Below, in pieces: positions 22,950 through 34,919 of a DNA stretch of 64,000 nucleotides; position 1 is the stretch's first letter, and the number at the start of each line of letters is the position of its first letter. The notes beneath the pieces were generated by a model. The model did no database searches and was not told where the DNA came from. It saw nothing but the letters and a program-made list of their open reading frames with translations. The DNA is taken from positions 226,331,293 to 226,395,292 of the forward strand of contig OY986435.1 in assembly GCA_963920525.1 (NCBI GenBank). Reading direction: 5' to 3'. The position numbers were made by a program, and so were the translations under genes. This stretch comes from Dichetophora obliterata (Eukaryota; Arthropoda; Insecta; Diptera; Sciomyzidae).

Positions 22950-23240
22950 AAACAAGGTCTAAGAGTTTTAACGGGGTTTCTTTCAAGGCACTGTAAGCTT
23001 AAACACCACCTGATAAAATTGGGCATCGAAACCGATAGCAACTGCCGTTCCTGTGAAGAAGCTGAGGAGATTCCAATACAACGACGCTGTGGCTCGCAGA
23101 CGTAACCTAACTCTGGGGAACTATGTGCTGAGTCTAGAGAAAATTTCGTCCCTTTAACCTAAAAACATACTCAAATTATTAAGATAACTCGGTCTGGATG
23201 AAATTCTGTAATCCGCCAACCTAGCGGAGCCTTGAGAAGG
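22950..23240 (+). pseudogene. LINE ORF2 C-terminal fragment (zinc-knuckle region)
   Basis: In frame from 22950 the translation gives LRVLTGFLSRHCKLKHHL, then LGIETDSNCRSCEEAEE. This is the cysteine-rich C-terminal motif found after the RNase H region of I/LOA/R1-type LINEs; the intact LINE at 63288-63420 has the comparable LTGHCMTAAHARKLGI and CRKCKEPG. After about 23130 the frame is lost. It is a 3' remnant of a different LINE copy. Confidence 0.7.
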
Positions 23241-23344
23241 AGGTGCAATGGATCTTTTTAGGTCGCAGTACGCATCTCCACCATATAAAATTAACATTAC
23301 GGCGTAGTTTTTATCCAAATATTTCACATTTGAAACTCAGAGTC

Positions 23345-23770
23345 CTCTTTATTTATTTAAGCTTATGCGCACAATATCAAGTTTAAACATTAATTTTTTT
23401 TTAAATTTATAAAAGTTTGACTTTTGTGATGATTTAACTTTGTATGGGAGGTGGGCGGAATTTTTTGTTTTTTTTACCAATTTCCTAGCATCAAGTGCAT
23501 AGTAAAGATTCAAACTTATGCGCAAAATTTGAAATAATTGTACTTAGTATTGTGGAATTTAAGGAGATTTTACAGTTTTCATAAAGTCACTTTGTATGGG
23601 AGGTAGACAAAGTTTTAACTAGATTTTTACAAATTTAATGCTCAATATGCATGTTTATTTTAAAGCTTATATGCAAAATTTGAAGTCATTAGATTATTTT
23701 TTGTGAAATTAAAGAGTTTTTACCGTTTTGATATAGTCATTTTGTATGTGGTTTTCGTCCGATTCGGCTC
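23345..23770 (+). repeat. Diverged tandem repeat, about 120-bp period, three units
   Basis: The phrase TTTGTATGGGAGGT recurs near 23440 and 23590 with a weaker TTTTGTATGTGG near 23731, and each is accompanied by CAAACTTATGCGCAAAATTTG-like words (about 23350, 23513, 23660). It lies directly before the LINE-tail-like repeat below. Confidence 0.5.
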
Positions 23771-23844
23771 ATTTTATAACTTGATCTGTATTTTTTAATA
23801 CAAAAATTATATTTATATTGAATTTTGTTACGATAGCTCTAAAA

Positions 23845-23998
23845 TTGCGGCTGTAATCGGGATCACAGGCGGACAGAGGGATATCAGGACATCCTCGACT
23901 CAGGAGGTGATGCTAGTCAAAAATATTTATAATATTGTGTACCTGGCACGCCTCCTTGTCAGCATTTCAAATCGAGTAACAAACTAAATATATCCCTA
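23845..23998 (+). repeat. Retrotransposon 3'-end-like repeat
   Basis: The order of words (CAGGCGGACAG, ACATCCTCGACTCA, GGTGATGCTAGTC, GGCACGCCTCCTTGTC, then a run into AACAAACTAAATATA) resembles the conserved 3' tail common to many fly retroelements, recognised from memory. Base-level divergence is high. It is an old, truncated copy. Confidence 0.5.
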
Positions 23999-24044
23999 AC
24001 GCATTTTTATATGCGTGGGAGCATTAAAACGACTATTATGAAGG

Positions 24045-24232
24045 TGCAAAATGGCTAAAAAAATCCTACAACAGTCAAAAATTATCACAAACGTGGGTGA
24101 AAAAAGACTGCAAAAACCAATCATATGACAGTCGAAAATCACTACAAAAGTGAGTGAGAAATAAATAAAAAAAACTATCATATTATGGTCAAAAATTCGT
24201 ACAAAAGTGAGTAAAAAATGCCACGAAAAATA
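24045..24232 (+). repeat. Short tandem repeat, about 60-bp period, three units
   Basis: The units share a core of the form TCAAAAATTMKTACAAAAGTGAGTGA (seen at about 24075, 24132 and 24188 with variation). It stops just before the MITE at 24236. Confidence 0.55.
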
Positions 24233-24235
24233 GTA

Positions 24236-24793
24236 GGGTTATTCACGGGTTGATGCGAAACGCAGTTGCGTCGATGCAAAAATGCATGATTGCGAACTTT
24301 CGCATCATTCCAACAACAAACACATTGGAAGCAATTTTGCTACTCTTCTTGAATTACGCACTGCTCAAACCAATTGCGAGAACACACAAGCAGTGATGCT
24401 AAACAGATGATTCATGTTTTGGTTGTTTTCGAACGTAGTTGCCACGTCGGTAAAACTTTAAAAAGGTTATGTTTGTACGTAGATTTTAATAACTTTTTAT
24501 AATTTTGAAATCAGGTGGCAATATATTTACTGTTCATTCGATATTTATTTTTATTGCATAATTAAGTTGTAATATTGATGTTTACGCGTTAGTGCGCAAA
24601 AAAAGAATTTCACTAATTAAAAGGGCTGAGAGTATTCATCCTAAATGGCTAATTGATGAAAAAGCTATTAATTTTCGTAATGATGTTTGGTTCAACCCCC
24701 CTACACTACCAATAACTGCACTGAAAGCGGCACATAAAAGAACTATCTTGCACTTTCACACTCTTGCAATTCGCAACAACCCGTGAATACCCC
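24236..24793. mobile_element. 558-bp GGGGTATTCACG-end MITE, TA duplication
   Basis: The ends are GGGTTATTCACGGGTTG and, reverse-complemented, GGGGTATTCACGGGTTG. TA flanks both sides (24234-24235 and 24794-24795). The left 160 bp matches 3353-3515. A 64-codon + strand frame inside (24592-24786) has no recognisable domain. Confidence 0.85.
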
Positions 24794-24795
24794 TA

Positions 24796-27550
24796 GTAAT
24801 AGTAAAGTAGTAACACAAATAACTTAAAAAATTGCTGCAAACTGTTTGAAAAAGGGTGGTCATTCATTGTGGACTGAGTATTCATGTGGAAACATGTTAA
24901 GATTATCGTTTTCTCCTGACAACAAAGTCATATTTCATTGAAAAATTAGCGCAAATTTGACTGTTTACAATCATACTGCACAGTCATAAATTTTGATCGA
25001 AAATGCTAGCTGGGATGCAAAATAGAATATGTAATGTAAGAGAGGTAAAAAACTACATAGAATCATTAAAACACAATATATTCCACATGTTTGCATACAA
25101 AATATATAAGGGCCTGGCCAGGCACCATGTGAGTGTAGAAGGTGTAAGTATTACATCCTTTTTTTTTGTCCTATTGTAATGACTTTTTCAATTTTTTAAT
25201 GCAGACATCGAAAGCCAATAAAATTTTATTATGGCACCCAGAAGCATTTTTCGATATCTATAATAGAAGTAACTTAAATTAACGCTCAGAATGTATATAT
25301 GCCTGGCCAGAACCATGTGCGTGTTCTAGGGTTAAAAGATTCGATCAAATTACCAGAAGTTTTTCGCATTTTTGCTTATAACACCTAAACTAAAGCTGCT
25401 GATGAAAAACGGATAAGATTTCTGAAATCTGTGTCCAAAATTCATCTATAATTGATTATTGCATTGATCTTGCAACTTTTTCATTGTTCCACTGTGTAAG
25501 TTGATAAAATATATGTATTAAAAAAACTATTTAAGTTAGCCAAGGCAAAGGCAACACAAATTAATTACTAAAGCTATGAAAAATTGTATTCCTTATAAAA
25601 ATGATACGATAGTATAATTTGCCTAATTTAAAATTTTTTTTTATTTTAACAAGTTTTCTTAATAGTTTTTAGTAAATCTAACCATTTATGTTTATATTTT
25701 TCATTGTGTATAAAAAAAAATTTGGATGTCAAGAAAAATACTCAAAATGTAATTATTTCTTTTATTCTCAAAATTCAATCTATACCATATTTCCATTTAA
25801 AATAATGAAGCAAAACTTATTTTATGCCTTTAATTAAATATTGGCACTAGCTTACTATATTTTATTAATTTGGTTTGTACATAAATACAATGCATACATA
25901 CAAGTAAAAAAAACACATTATTTGCTGAATAAAATTAGTAAGTAAAAACAAAAAAAAAATAAAAAATATTTGGTCAATCGCCGCTGTTTATTGGCATTAG
26001 AGAATTCCATTGATTTTTTGTCAAACTTTAAACATTAAATTATTGCAAAATTTTATATTAGCATAACTAGATTAAATAATGTTAAATAATTCAATGCATT
26101 ATAAATTAAATGAAGCTTTAACCAATAATATAAGAATTAAATTTTTAAAAAACACACATATAAATTTATAATTATTATTCTAATTAATTTAATAGAAAAA
26201 TCATATTTTGAAATAAGACACCGGCTTAAGAAGAAACATCGAAGAATTAAAAATGAACACGCAAAAACATATAAACACTTAAATTGTTTAAATGAATAAG
26301 TTCTTGCTTCTTTGATAGCAAGCTTAAAGAAACTTGAAAAAAAAATAAACAAAAAAACAAATTGGTGCCATTTCAAATGTGACCAATTTATGGATGTCGA
26401 TGATATTATTGTTTGCTTTGTTAACTTTAAAAAAAATTCAACTGAGTGGTGAAAAAATATCTTGACACTTTTAAAGTAACGTGTACCGAATTTGTGGTTT
26501 TTTTTTTCTTTCTTAAATGTATTTCCATTAAATAATATAACAATATTCAGTGTAAATTCTTTTTCTGCACCAAACACAAATTCGGTATTATCAACGACTT
26601 TTGTGTGTCTTATAAAACCGAAAAATTATAAATTAAATCGGTACACGTGGCGGTGTAAGTGTTAAACTAATTGATTGATATCAATTTCAAAAGTGGACCA
26701 ATTTGTGCATAAGATTACTATTTAAAAATATTGTTCTATCACTTTTCTTTCCCCCACCATATATTAAAAAAAAATTCCATTTACTATCGAGTGTTAAAAC
26801 TGCAACTTATACATATGTATTATTAAATTCTGTTTGAGTTTTCGTTTTACAGTCAAGTAAATATTAAGATGAGTTCTTGTTTTTAATATTTTGTTCGTGT
26901 GACTATAGATAGAACACTGTGTTCAGAAACTTTCCGGGCATTGAAAAATTCTTCTATGTACCAGAAAAGTACCAACTAAGCAGAGAATGATTGCAGTACA
27001 TATTTTCGGATAATGCCTTCTTAGGAAGTCTTAGCGACCCAAATGGCCTAAGGTATTTCATCCAATAACTCAACAAGATCTAAAGATAGAAGCTTTAAAA
27101 ATGAGTATAATGCATATTATATAATATAATAATTATTATAATTACATGTAATCTTGAAATCTACGAAAGATAACTCAATTATATCCTCAGGAGTTAAAAT
27201 GCTTTACATTTATAATTAAAAATATTTCGAAATCTGTTGAATTGAGCTCACGAAAATTACTAAACTTATGAGGGAAAAAACCGCTTTTCAAATTTTTGCT
27301 TATAACTTCTAAACTTGATGTCTTTTGACCATATCTTTTTAACGCATTAACCGATTTCAATCGTGTTTAATGTTTTTGATTTAAAATTTAGTTTAAAAAA
27401 CTTGGGAATTTTAGCCAGAGTGGATGTATAACTATAAGTGGATGTATCCCAAATGTAAAAATATTAAAAGAAAATTCATATAGAAACATTTTTTTGTGGT
27501 CTCAAGTCATAACAGCTTAACTAAAATTATCGTAAAAAACGATACTAAAA
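24796..27550. other. Non-coding AT-rich gap with scattered repeats
   Basis: GCCTGGCCAG with a nearby CCATGTG occurs at about 25113 and 25303 as a direct pair. The block around 27338-27385 (GCATTAACCGATTT...) is found inverted around 37380-37425. A 146-codon - strand frame (26137-26577) has only low-complexity, AT-driven composition. No gene is supported. Confidence 0.4.
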
Positions 27551-28153
27551 TTTCCACTTGGTCGTTGGTTGCAGGATGACCAGGTGCATTTGAAATGTGT
27601 TTGATGTTATTAAGTTTTAAAAATATTTTGAACTCTTTTGAGACGAATTGAGGTCCATTGTTGCTTACTAGCGTATCGACAATGCCATATCTGGAAAAAG
27701 TTTCTCTCATTCTACTGATTACAAAGTTTGTTGTAGTATTTTTAGTTTTGAAAACTTCAACCCATTTAGAAAATGAATCGATAATTATAAAAAAGTAAAA
27801 TTCTTTAATTGGTCCAGCAAAATCGATATGAATATGACGATATGAATATTCAGTGGTCTCCATGAAATTAACGAACTTTTTTCTGGACTAGATTGTAATT
27901 TTTGGCATGGAATGCAGTTTTTAATTAAGTTTTCAATGTCAGAGTTTATGTTTGGCCACCAGACATGTGATCTGGCAAGTGATTTTGTTTTAACAATGCC
28001 CATATGTGAGGCATAAAGTTCATTTAAAATTAGAAATCGAAATTTTTCTGGAATGACAACTCTGTATCCCCACAAAATACAATCGTATTCCACCGTTAAT
28101 TCATTTAGTTTATTTTTACAACTAAGAAATTTTGGATCGTTTAAATTGTTCAC
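27551..28153 (-). pseudogene. Gypsy integrase, truncated
   Basis: Reading from 28153, the frame shows the H2C2 zinc-binding region (HMGIVKTKSLARSHVWWP, then CIPCQ). After a frameshift near 27860 comes the catalytic core with HIDFAGP (first Asp) and SNNGPQFVSKEF (where DNGPQF with the second Asp is usual, so the Asp is replaced by Asn). GHPATNDQVE is the last recognisable block (usual GHPATNGQAE, holding the catalytic Glu); the frame then leaves the family. The first and third acidic residues are visible and the second appears lost. Not functional. Confidence 0.85.
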
Positions 28154-28335
28154 CGTGCCATCGAGTATAGCATGTGATAATTTTGATAGTATTGGATCAC
28201 GTCTGGTTTCCCTACCGCTATGTTTGAAATTTATGTTTAAGTGATTTGATTTCTCAATAAACGATGTATACGCATTTTCTAAAATATCTGCTTGAATCGT
28301 AGCTTGGGGTATGCGTGATAAACTATCAGCGTCAT

Positions 28336-28874
28336 TTAAACTACACTAAAAATAATAGCAAGAGCTTCTTTATCTAGCACACTATAGTTCTTTTCACTTC
28401 TCGCAAGAGCTCTGGATATAAATGCAATAGGTTTAATTAAATTATTTGAAAGTCTATGTGAAAACACACCTGCAATTGCGTTATTGCTTGTATCCGTTGA
28501 TAATATCCATGGTAGATTCCTATTGAAGTGAACTAAAGTCTTTTCGGATGTGATTTCCTTCTTCATGGATTCATAAGCATTTTGGCAATCATTTGTCCAT
28601 TTAAATGGAACATTTTTTTGTAACAGCGTATATAAGGGATAAATTTTATTTGAAAAATTTTCAATAAATCTTGAATAATGGTTGACCATTCCGACAAATG
28701 CCCTTACTACAGATACATCTTTAGGAACTAGTGCGTTCAAAATATTAGAAATTCGCTCATTTGTTTTGCTTAAACCATGTTTATCAATAGTAAAACCAAG
28801 ATACGAAATTTTTTTTTGAAAGACACCATATTTTTTTGAGTTTAGTTTTAGATTGCTTGTTCAAAACTGCTTTT
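28336..28874 (-). pseudogene. Gypsy reverse transcriptase C-part and partial RNase H
   Basis: The frame carries the thumb region (FVGMVNHYSRFIENFS, FKWTNDCQNAYESMK) and the start of RNase H (LSTDTSNNAIAGVFSHRL, where DAS is usual, and YSVLDKEALAIIF). It then jumps to a linker-like NDADSLSRIP, so the distal RNase H is deleted. The segment up to 28874 continues directly, across the inserted LINE, to the piece at 31905. Confidence 0.85.
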
Positions 28875-28887
28875 AAGTTGTTGACAT

Positions 28888-31800
28888 ACTTACTTACTTA
28901 CTTAGTTGGCGCTACAACCGTATGTCGGTCTTGGCCTCATCTAAGAATTTGCGCCAGCCATTTCTGTCTTTCGCTTGCTGGCGCCAGTTGGAAATTCCAA
29001 GCTTCGTCAGGTTGTCCTCTACTTGGTCTTTCCAACGAAGATGCGGTCGTCCTCTTCTGCGTTGACCGCCGCTGGGTACCGAATCGAATGTTTTCTTCAC
29101 TGGAGCATCGTCTTTCATGCGCCGAACATAACCAAGCCAGCGAAGCCGCTCGATTTTAATACGCTTGACTATGTCTATGTCAGCGTACAGCTCATACAGT
29201 TCATCATTCCACCGTATTCGGTACTCGCCATTGACGCAGATTGGTCCGTAAATCTTACGAAGAATCTTTCTCTCGAATGCTCCTAAAGTCTTTTCATCTA
29301 AACTGCTCAGCGTCCAGGTTTGTGAAGCATAAAGTAGGACGGGCATGATGAGCGATTTATAGAGCGTGATTTTCGTTCGTCGAGAGAGGGCTCTGCTTCT
29401 CAATTGCCTACTGAGCCCAAAGTAACACCTGTTGGCAAGAGTTATTCTTCGCTTGATCTCAATGCTGATGTCGTTGGTTGAGTTAATGCTGGATCCCAGA
29501 TAAACGAAGTTCTTCACAACCTCGAAGGAGGTATTGTCAACAGTAACGTGGGTTCAAAGACGCTGGGACTGTTTGTTTGTTGACACTAAGTATTTCGTCT
29601 TACCTGCATTCACTGCCAGACCCATTCGACTTGACTCTTTTCTAATCTGGAAAATGCTGCACTGACTTCGCGCGTATTATGGCCAATGATATCGGTGTCA
29701 TCAGCATACGCAAGCAGCATAACACTCTTGTAGAATATTGTGCCACTACGTCTCAGATCAGCAGCTCGGATGATCTTTTCCATCATTATGTTGAAAAAGT
29801 CGCGTGATAAGGAATCACCTTGTCTGAAACCTCGTTTGGTAATAAATGGTGGGGAGAGGTCCTTCCCGATTTTAACTGCGCTGTTGGTGTTGCTCAGTGT
29901 CATCCTGCAAAGTCGTATTAGTTTTGCAGGAATACCAAATTCAGACATGGTGGAGTACAGGTGCTTCCTTATTGGGCCGTCGAAGGCGGCTTTGTAGTCG
30001 ACATAAAGATGGTGGGTGTCGACTTGTTTTTCTTGAGTCTTCTCCAAGATTTGTCGTAGCGTGAAAATCTGGTCGATGGTGGACTTTCCAGGTCTGAAGC
30101 CACACTGATAAGGCCCGATCAGTTCGTTTACTTCAATCTTTCACATAAAACTCTCGACAGGACCTTATATGCAATATTAAGAAGGCTTATCCCATGGTAA
30201 TTGGCACAGATAGTGGGATCGCCTTTCTTGTGGATTGGGCAGAGCACACTGAGATTCCAATCGTTTGGAATGCATTCTTCCGACCATATTTTGCATAGAA
30301 ACTCGTGAATGCATTTATGTACAGCTTCGCCTTCGTTCTTAAACAGCTCAGCAGGTAAACCATCAGCTCCGGGGCTTTGTTATTTTTAAGCCGAGCTATA
30401 GCTGTCAGAACTTCATCATAGTCGGGCAGCGGAACCTCAACGCTGTCATCCAAAATTGGGGTTTCCGGAATATCATCTCTATTGGCGGGATTGTTGTCAG
30501 CGTCGCCATTTAGAAGCTTAGAGAAATGTTCCCTCCATAACGTCAGTGTACTCTGGACATCTGTCACTAAATTCCCGTTTTCATCCTTGCAGGAAGAGGC
30601 CCCGGTTTTAAAACCATCGGCAAGGCGTCTTATTTTTTCCTGTCACCATACATCTCAATCTTCTCTTGCTCGCGCTTTTCTGCCTCTTTTTTTTCCACCT
30701 GAAAATATGTCTCTCTTCCATCCTCTTTTCTTTGTATCGCTCCTTAGCAGCGCGCGTTACAACCGACTGCAGGGTGGCTTTGTAGGCGGCGTCTCTCTCT
30801 GCAGTGGCGTCGCTACACTCCTGGTCGTACCACTGGTTTCGGCGAGGGCGTTGGTAGCCAATCACCTCTTCAGCAGCCGCACGCAAGGAGTTGGAAATGT
30901 GTGTCCACTGCGCGCATATATCATCGATTGGAGGAGTGCTTTGAAGCAGGAGTGAGAGTCGAGTGGCGAAAGCATCGGCTGTCTGTTTCGATTGCAACTT
31001 GTCGACGTCTAGCTTTCTCTGTGTAGGGTTGCGTGTATTCTCAGCTGCACACAGACGTGTACGGATCTTGGCTGCAGCAAGATAGTGATCCGAGTCAATG
31101 TTTGAACCACGGATAGTGCGTACATCCAATACACTGGAAGAGTGCCTTCCATCGATCAAAACGTGATCAATTTGATTCTTGGTTTTTTGATCAGGGGACA
31201 TCCAGGTGGCTTTATGAATATTGAGATGCTTGAATCTAGTGCTACTTACGACCATGTTTCGTGCTGCGGCGAAGTCAATCAGCCTCATTCCGTTATGGGA
31301 GGTGTTGTCGTGGAGGCTGAACTTTCCGACTGTCGGACCAAAAATATTTTCCTTGCCCACCTTAGCGTTGAAGTCACCAAGCACGATTTTTACGTCGTGG
31401 CGGGGGCAGCGCTCGTAAGCATTTTCAAGGCGCTCGTAGAAAATTTCCTTGATCTCATCGTCCTTGTCTTCTGTCGGAGCATGCGCACATATTAGGCTTA
31501 TATTGAAAAATCTAACTTTGATGCGGATTATGGCAAGTCGTTCATTCACAGGTGTGAACCGCAGGTCGTGGGGTCGTAGTCTCTTGCCAACTTTAAATCC
31601 GCATCCAAACTCGTGCTTCTCCGCATGGCCGCTGTAGTAGATATCACAGGGTGCATGCCGAATGCAACCCTGTCCCTTCCATCGCATTTAGTGGGTAGCA
31701 GTGATATCAGCTTTGTATCTTTCCAAGACATCAGTCAATTGGATAGAGGCACCTTCCCAATTATGGGTTTGGACATTCCAGGTGCATATCCGTAAATCAT

Positions 31801-31891
31801 TATGAGTTTTTCGTTTGTGGTAGTCGTCATCATATTTGGGGATCATTTTTCTTCTTTTCTTATTTGTTTTCATTGAAATGGGCTTTTCTGA
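28888..31891 (-). mobile_element. RTE-like non-LTR retrotransposon inserted in the Gypsy element
   Basis: A perfect 13-bp duplication AAGTTGTTGACAT lies at 28875-28887 and 31892-31904. The 3' end (low coordinate) is a (TAAG)n tail of about four units, typical of RTE-group LINEs, which end in microsatellites and not poly-A. The element is 3.0 kb and encodes an APE-type endonuclease and a reverse transcriptase. Removing it restores the Gypsy reverse-transcriptase frame just after its YQDD motif, proving the nesting order. Confidence 0.9.
28912..31873 (-). pseudogene. RTE-like endonuclease/reverse transcriptase ORF, broken
   Basis: It starts at an ATG at 31873. The N-terminal endonuclease shows ICTWNVQT, VLGDFNAKVG and SDHYLAA, the APE/EEP catalytic blocks (often labelled craniofacial development protein 2-like in insect annotations). 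The reverse transcriptase shows YVDYKAAFD, GFRQGDSLS and the catalytic LAYADDTDI at about 29694. The C-terminus has RWLGYVRRM and RRRGRPHLRWKDQVE, usual for this group. Lesions: an in-frame stop at 31688-31690, frame changes near 30640, near 30360, and between 30180 and 29520. It cannot encode one protein. Confidence 0.88.
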
Positions 31892-31904
31892 AAGTTGTTG
31901 ACAT

Positions 31905-32542
31905 GGTCATGGAAATGAAACAGTTATGTCGTCTTGATAAATAACAATATTGGGAATCCCACGCAATAGATTTTCAATTATTTTCTGAAAGATTGCTGCA
32001 GCTGATTTAATACCAAAAGGCATGCGTTTTACTTTTAAAGTCCCTATATGTGTACTTAATGCACATAGAAGTTGGGAATCTTATTTCGTAAAGAGCTCAC
32101 CTCCCTCTAGTGAAGTGAATATTTCGCCCATACGTGGTAGTGGATATTTAATTTCAACAAGAAACTTATTGATAGTTACTTTGTAGTCCCCACAAATTCT
32201 AAAAGTTCCATCTGGCTTTGGAACTGGAACAAGTGGCGTCCCCCAATCAGAATTCTCGACTGCCTCTAAAATATCCTTTGAAATCAAATCACGTAATTGA
32301 TTTTCGATGTCCTCTTTCCATGCGATTGGTAATGGTCGTGGCTTAAAATATACTGGTATTGCATTGTGACAAATTTGCAAACTTATTTCTTTACCATTGA
32401 ATTTTCCTAATTGTTCGTTGAAAACATCACTGAACTCGTTTTTAAGTTGATCAATAATTATTGAGTATTTTTCTTCATTTGATACTAAATTTACTTGAGC
32501 CAGTTTAAAATTAAATGATCGCAAAAATGTTCTACCTAACAA
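31905..32542 (-). pseudogene. Gypsy reverse transcriptase N-part
   Basis: Starting near 32542 the frame gives LKNEFSDVFNEQLGKF, then PLPIAWKEDIENQL and GTPLVPVPKPDGTFRIC with GDYKVTIN, the fingers and palm of a Gypsy reverse transcriptase. A stop near 32081 breaks the frame. Nearer 31945 the catalytic YQDD block is readable. The enzyme is split from its C-part by the LINE. Confidence 0.85.
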
Positions 32543-32635
32543 CGGAGGACTACTAGTATCCGAAACAACAACGGAAATTTTTTTTTATATGCCTCTATAG
32601 GTTATAGGAGTATCAAACTCACCACATAATTTTAT

Positions 32636-32959
32636 TCACTTGCCGTCATAATCAACGTACGGCATCGAACAAGGGGATAAAATTCCATTCTTGCACAAAA
32701 TATAATACAGTGAAGCAGGAAGCAACGTGCATGGGGCTCCAGTGTCACAAACAATTTCCATTTTCCAACCCATGATTTCCACTGGAAGTGAATAATACAC
32801 GTCATTCGATTCGCACGTGTTGACACTAAAAATAGAATAGTTAAATAAATCATTAATGTTGCTTTCATTATTATTTTCAGAATAAGAAACACAATTAGTG
32901 TTTCTGTCGTTATTATTTTCAGAATCGGAAACATAATTAACTGCCCTTTTTTGCCTCAA
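32636..32959 (-). pseudogene. Gypsy aspartic protease region
   Basis: The frame contains VCDTGAPCTLLPASLYY, matching the DTGA active site of retropepsins (often DSGAxxxLI). It overlaps the end of the gag region by a few bases, as is common for Gypsy elements. Two competing frames here indicate decay. Confidence 0.75.
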
Positions 32960-33721
32960 TCGTCACATTGGAACATGTATGACATGTTTTTGTATTTACA
33001 ATTATTCGTCTCATGATTCTTCCATCCACATCGTGCGCACTTCGGTTTCTTGTTGTAGCTACTTTCTTGCTTCGTGGCTTTAGTTCCGTTTGTAATGTTG
33101 GTTTTTGATGTAGGCTTTTTTACGAAGTTGACACTCGGATCGGTTGATGATCCAACGTGATTTGTCGTAAATTTTGATTCCAGAATCATGGCTTTATTTA
33201 AAGCATAAGATAACGAGATATTTGATTATTCTTCGCTGATTCGATCGAATAATTTTTCAGGCAAGCTAATCAAAAATGTATCCAATACCATTATGTCGAA
33301 ATGAGTACCAAACTCGCATTCAGCTGCCAATCTTTTTGCACTTGCGAACCATTGTGAAACTGTTTCATCATCAGATTTTTCTGCTTTGTGAAAAATTTTT
33401 CGTTCATGCTAAGGGTCGCTTAGATTTCGCACAATTTGATGAAAACTTTTTGATGCTGGAGATAACGGTGTACACAAATCATATAGAGCTGTATTGTGCA
33501 GCACCAATTGATTTTAATAAAATCCGTTTCTTTGAATTTTCATCAACACAGTTTATTTCACCGAAATGGTTTTCTAATTTGTCTTTCCGCATTATCCATG
33601 TTTTCTCATTTGGTTGGAATTCTGGAACATTTGTTGCTTAGAAAAATGTGCTCGATGTCGTGATTGCTGGTGGCATCATCTTAGAATTTGTTGGTGCGTA
33701 TGTAGGAGTGTCTGCTGCCAT
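32956..33721 (-). pseudogene. Gypsy gag-like region with CCHC-type knuckle
   Basis: The ATG at 33721 opens a frame that recurs through stops at several places. Near the end CARCGWKNHETNNCKYK is visible, a modified zinc knuckle of the mag/K02A2.6 group. Upstream, in-frame pieces such as PAITTSS and WIMRKDKLENHFG are gag-like. Stops near 33640 and 33408 show it is dead. Confidence 0.7.
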
Positions 33722-33725
33722 GTTT

Positions 33726-34919
33726 TATTTAAGAAAATTATAAAAAATATTCTAAGTTTAGCACTTAATTTAATGTAATAATATTACAATTTTCGTTTTT
33801 CAATATTTTAATTTTATTCGACCAAAAATGAGCGCAATTATTTTTGTTGATGTAGAACCTAGAATACTCATCAGTAACCATTCAAACTAAGGCAAAATTT
33901 CAGCTGTTACTACATGCGCCTGTGTGCCTGCTTGTCTGAATCGGCGTTCACTCTGTTTGCAACCTAAGAAAGAGACCACATTCAGCCCTAACACTACCTT
34001 GTTGACAGTGTTGCAAATCTGATTAAAACTTAAAATTTCGATTTATTGGTTTTTTAAAATTTAGCTAAAAACGTACAAGAACATTGTTTGTAAGTACAAA
34101 CTTTAGTTAAATTTATGGTAATTGACTTTTTAAGGTCATTTTTACTAAAACCACAATAAGTAAAGTATCCAACCTTCTACAAACATACTCTGAACATTAA
34201 AATTTTTATAAAAATATTATTTTTAACAAAAAAGAACAAACAAAGCCAAAATATACATCATAATTATATTTTTGCGTACTTTAAAATGGGGAAATGTTAA
34301 AAAAAACGGTATTTTTAAACTCTTTCACAAATGCATTATTCAGTATTATTTCTACAAGTTATTAGATGAGTATGATATCTTAAATGAAAGATAAAGGTGT
34401 CTCATTTGTAAATATGGGTTCATATTTTTCAAAACTCTAAGAATTCAAAAAAGTCTTCCAAAAAAAAAAAAAAATCCGAACCAACTTGGAAAAGTCTTAA
34501 TGATTTTTATTATCTAGAAAAAATACTCAATTGAACTAGCAATATCGTTTTCGCTGCACAAAAATTATTTTCCAAATTGTTCAGTAGTGTAATTGGACCT
34601 CAATAGACTTTTGAAAATTTATTCATGAATGGGGTTTCGAATAGTCGTTGCCGAATCTAACACTTGGTTTAACATAATTTTTAACGATTTGCGTATCTGT
34701 TGGTTCATGCGAAAGAAGCTTTTCCATACTAAAATTATTTACGATCTACACTGGGGCAGTGAAGACTTACAGACCTCTCAGACTTACGGTAGCCGAAAAA
34801 GTTAAGATTACATCATTGATTTCGACGAATTTGTCGAAAAGCTTGCATCTCTGAAAGCAAGAAAAAAGAAATTTTAAACGCCTCATTTTGTATCACAAAA
34901 ATTCAAGCCAACGTCAAGC
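33726..34919. other. Gypsy leader/flank and non-coding gap
   Basis: This should hold the Gypsy leader or LTR, but without a second LTR I cannot mark it. Near 33964-34013 the phrase CAGCCCTAACACTACCTTG is shared with the MITE end at 51473-51490. No gene is seen. Confidence 0.4.

Larger units (their letters stand above)
27550..33725 (-). mobile_element. Decayed Gypsy LTR retrotransposon (mag/K02A2.6-like), split by a LINE
   Basis: In coding direction (- strand) the order is gag with a zinc knuckle, protease, reverse transcriptase, RNase H and integrase, the Gypsy order. The coding part starts at an ATG at 33721 and similarity stops abruptly at about 27551, inside the integrase core. I found no pair of LTRs, so the 3' end is truncated. 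An RTE-like LINE (28888-31891) lies between the two halves of the reverse transcriptase. Many stops and frameshifts and an internal deletion in RNase H make it inactive. Confidence 0.85.

Noticed and set aside
26137..26577. 146-codon - strand frame
   Set aside because: AT-driven Phe/Ile/Lys composition, no motif, no plausible splice partners; likely chance.
30482..31495. Several + strand frames of 60-157 codons
   Set aside because: Antisense shadows of the RTE-like endonuclease ORF.
33276..33641. 121-codon + strand frame
   Set aside because: Antisense shadow of the Gypsy gag region on the - strand.
27550..33725. Search for LTR pair and primer-binding site of the Gypsy element
   Set aside because: The element is truncated inside the integrase; no repeated LTR could be found, so no LTR is annotated.
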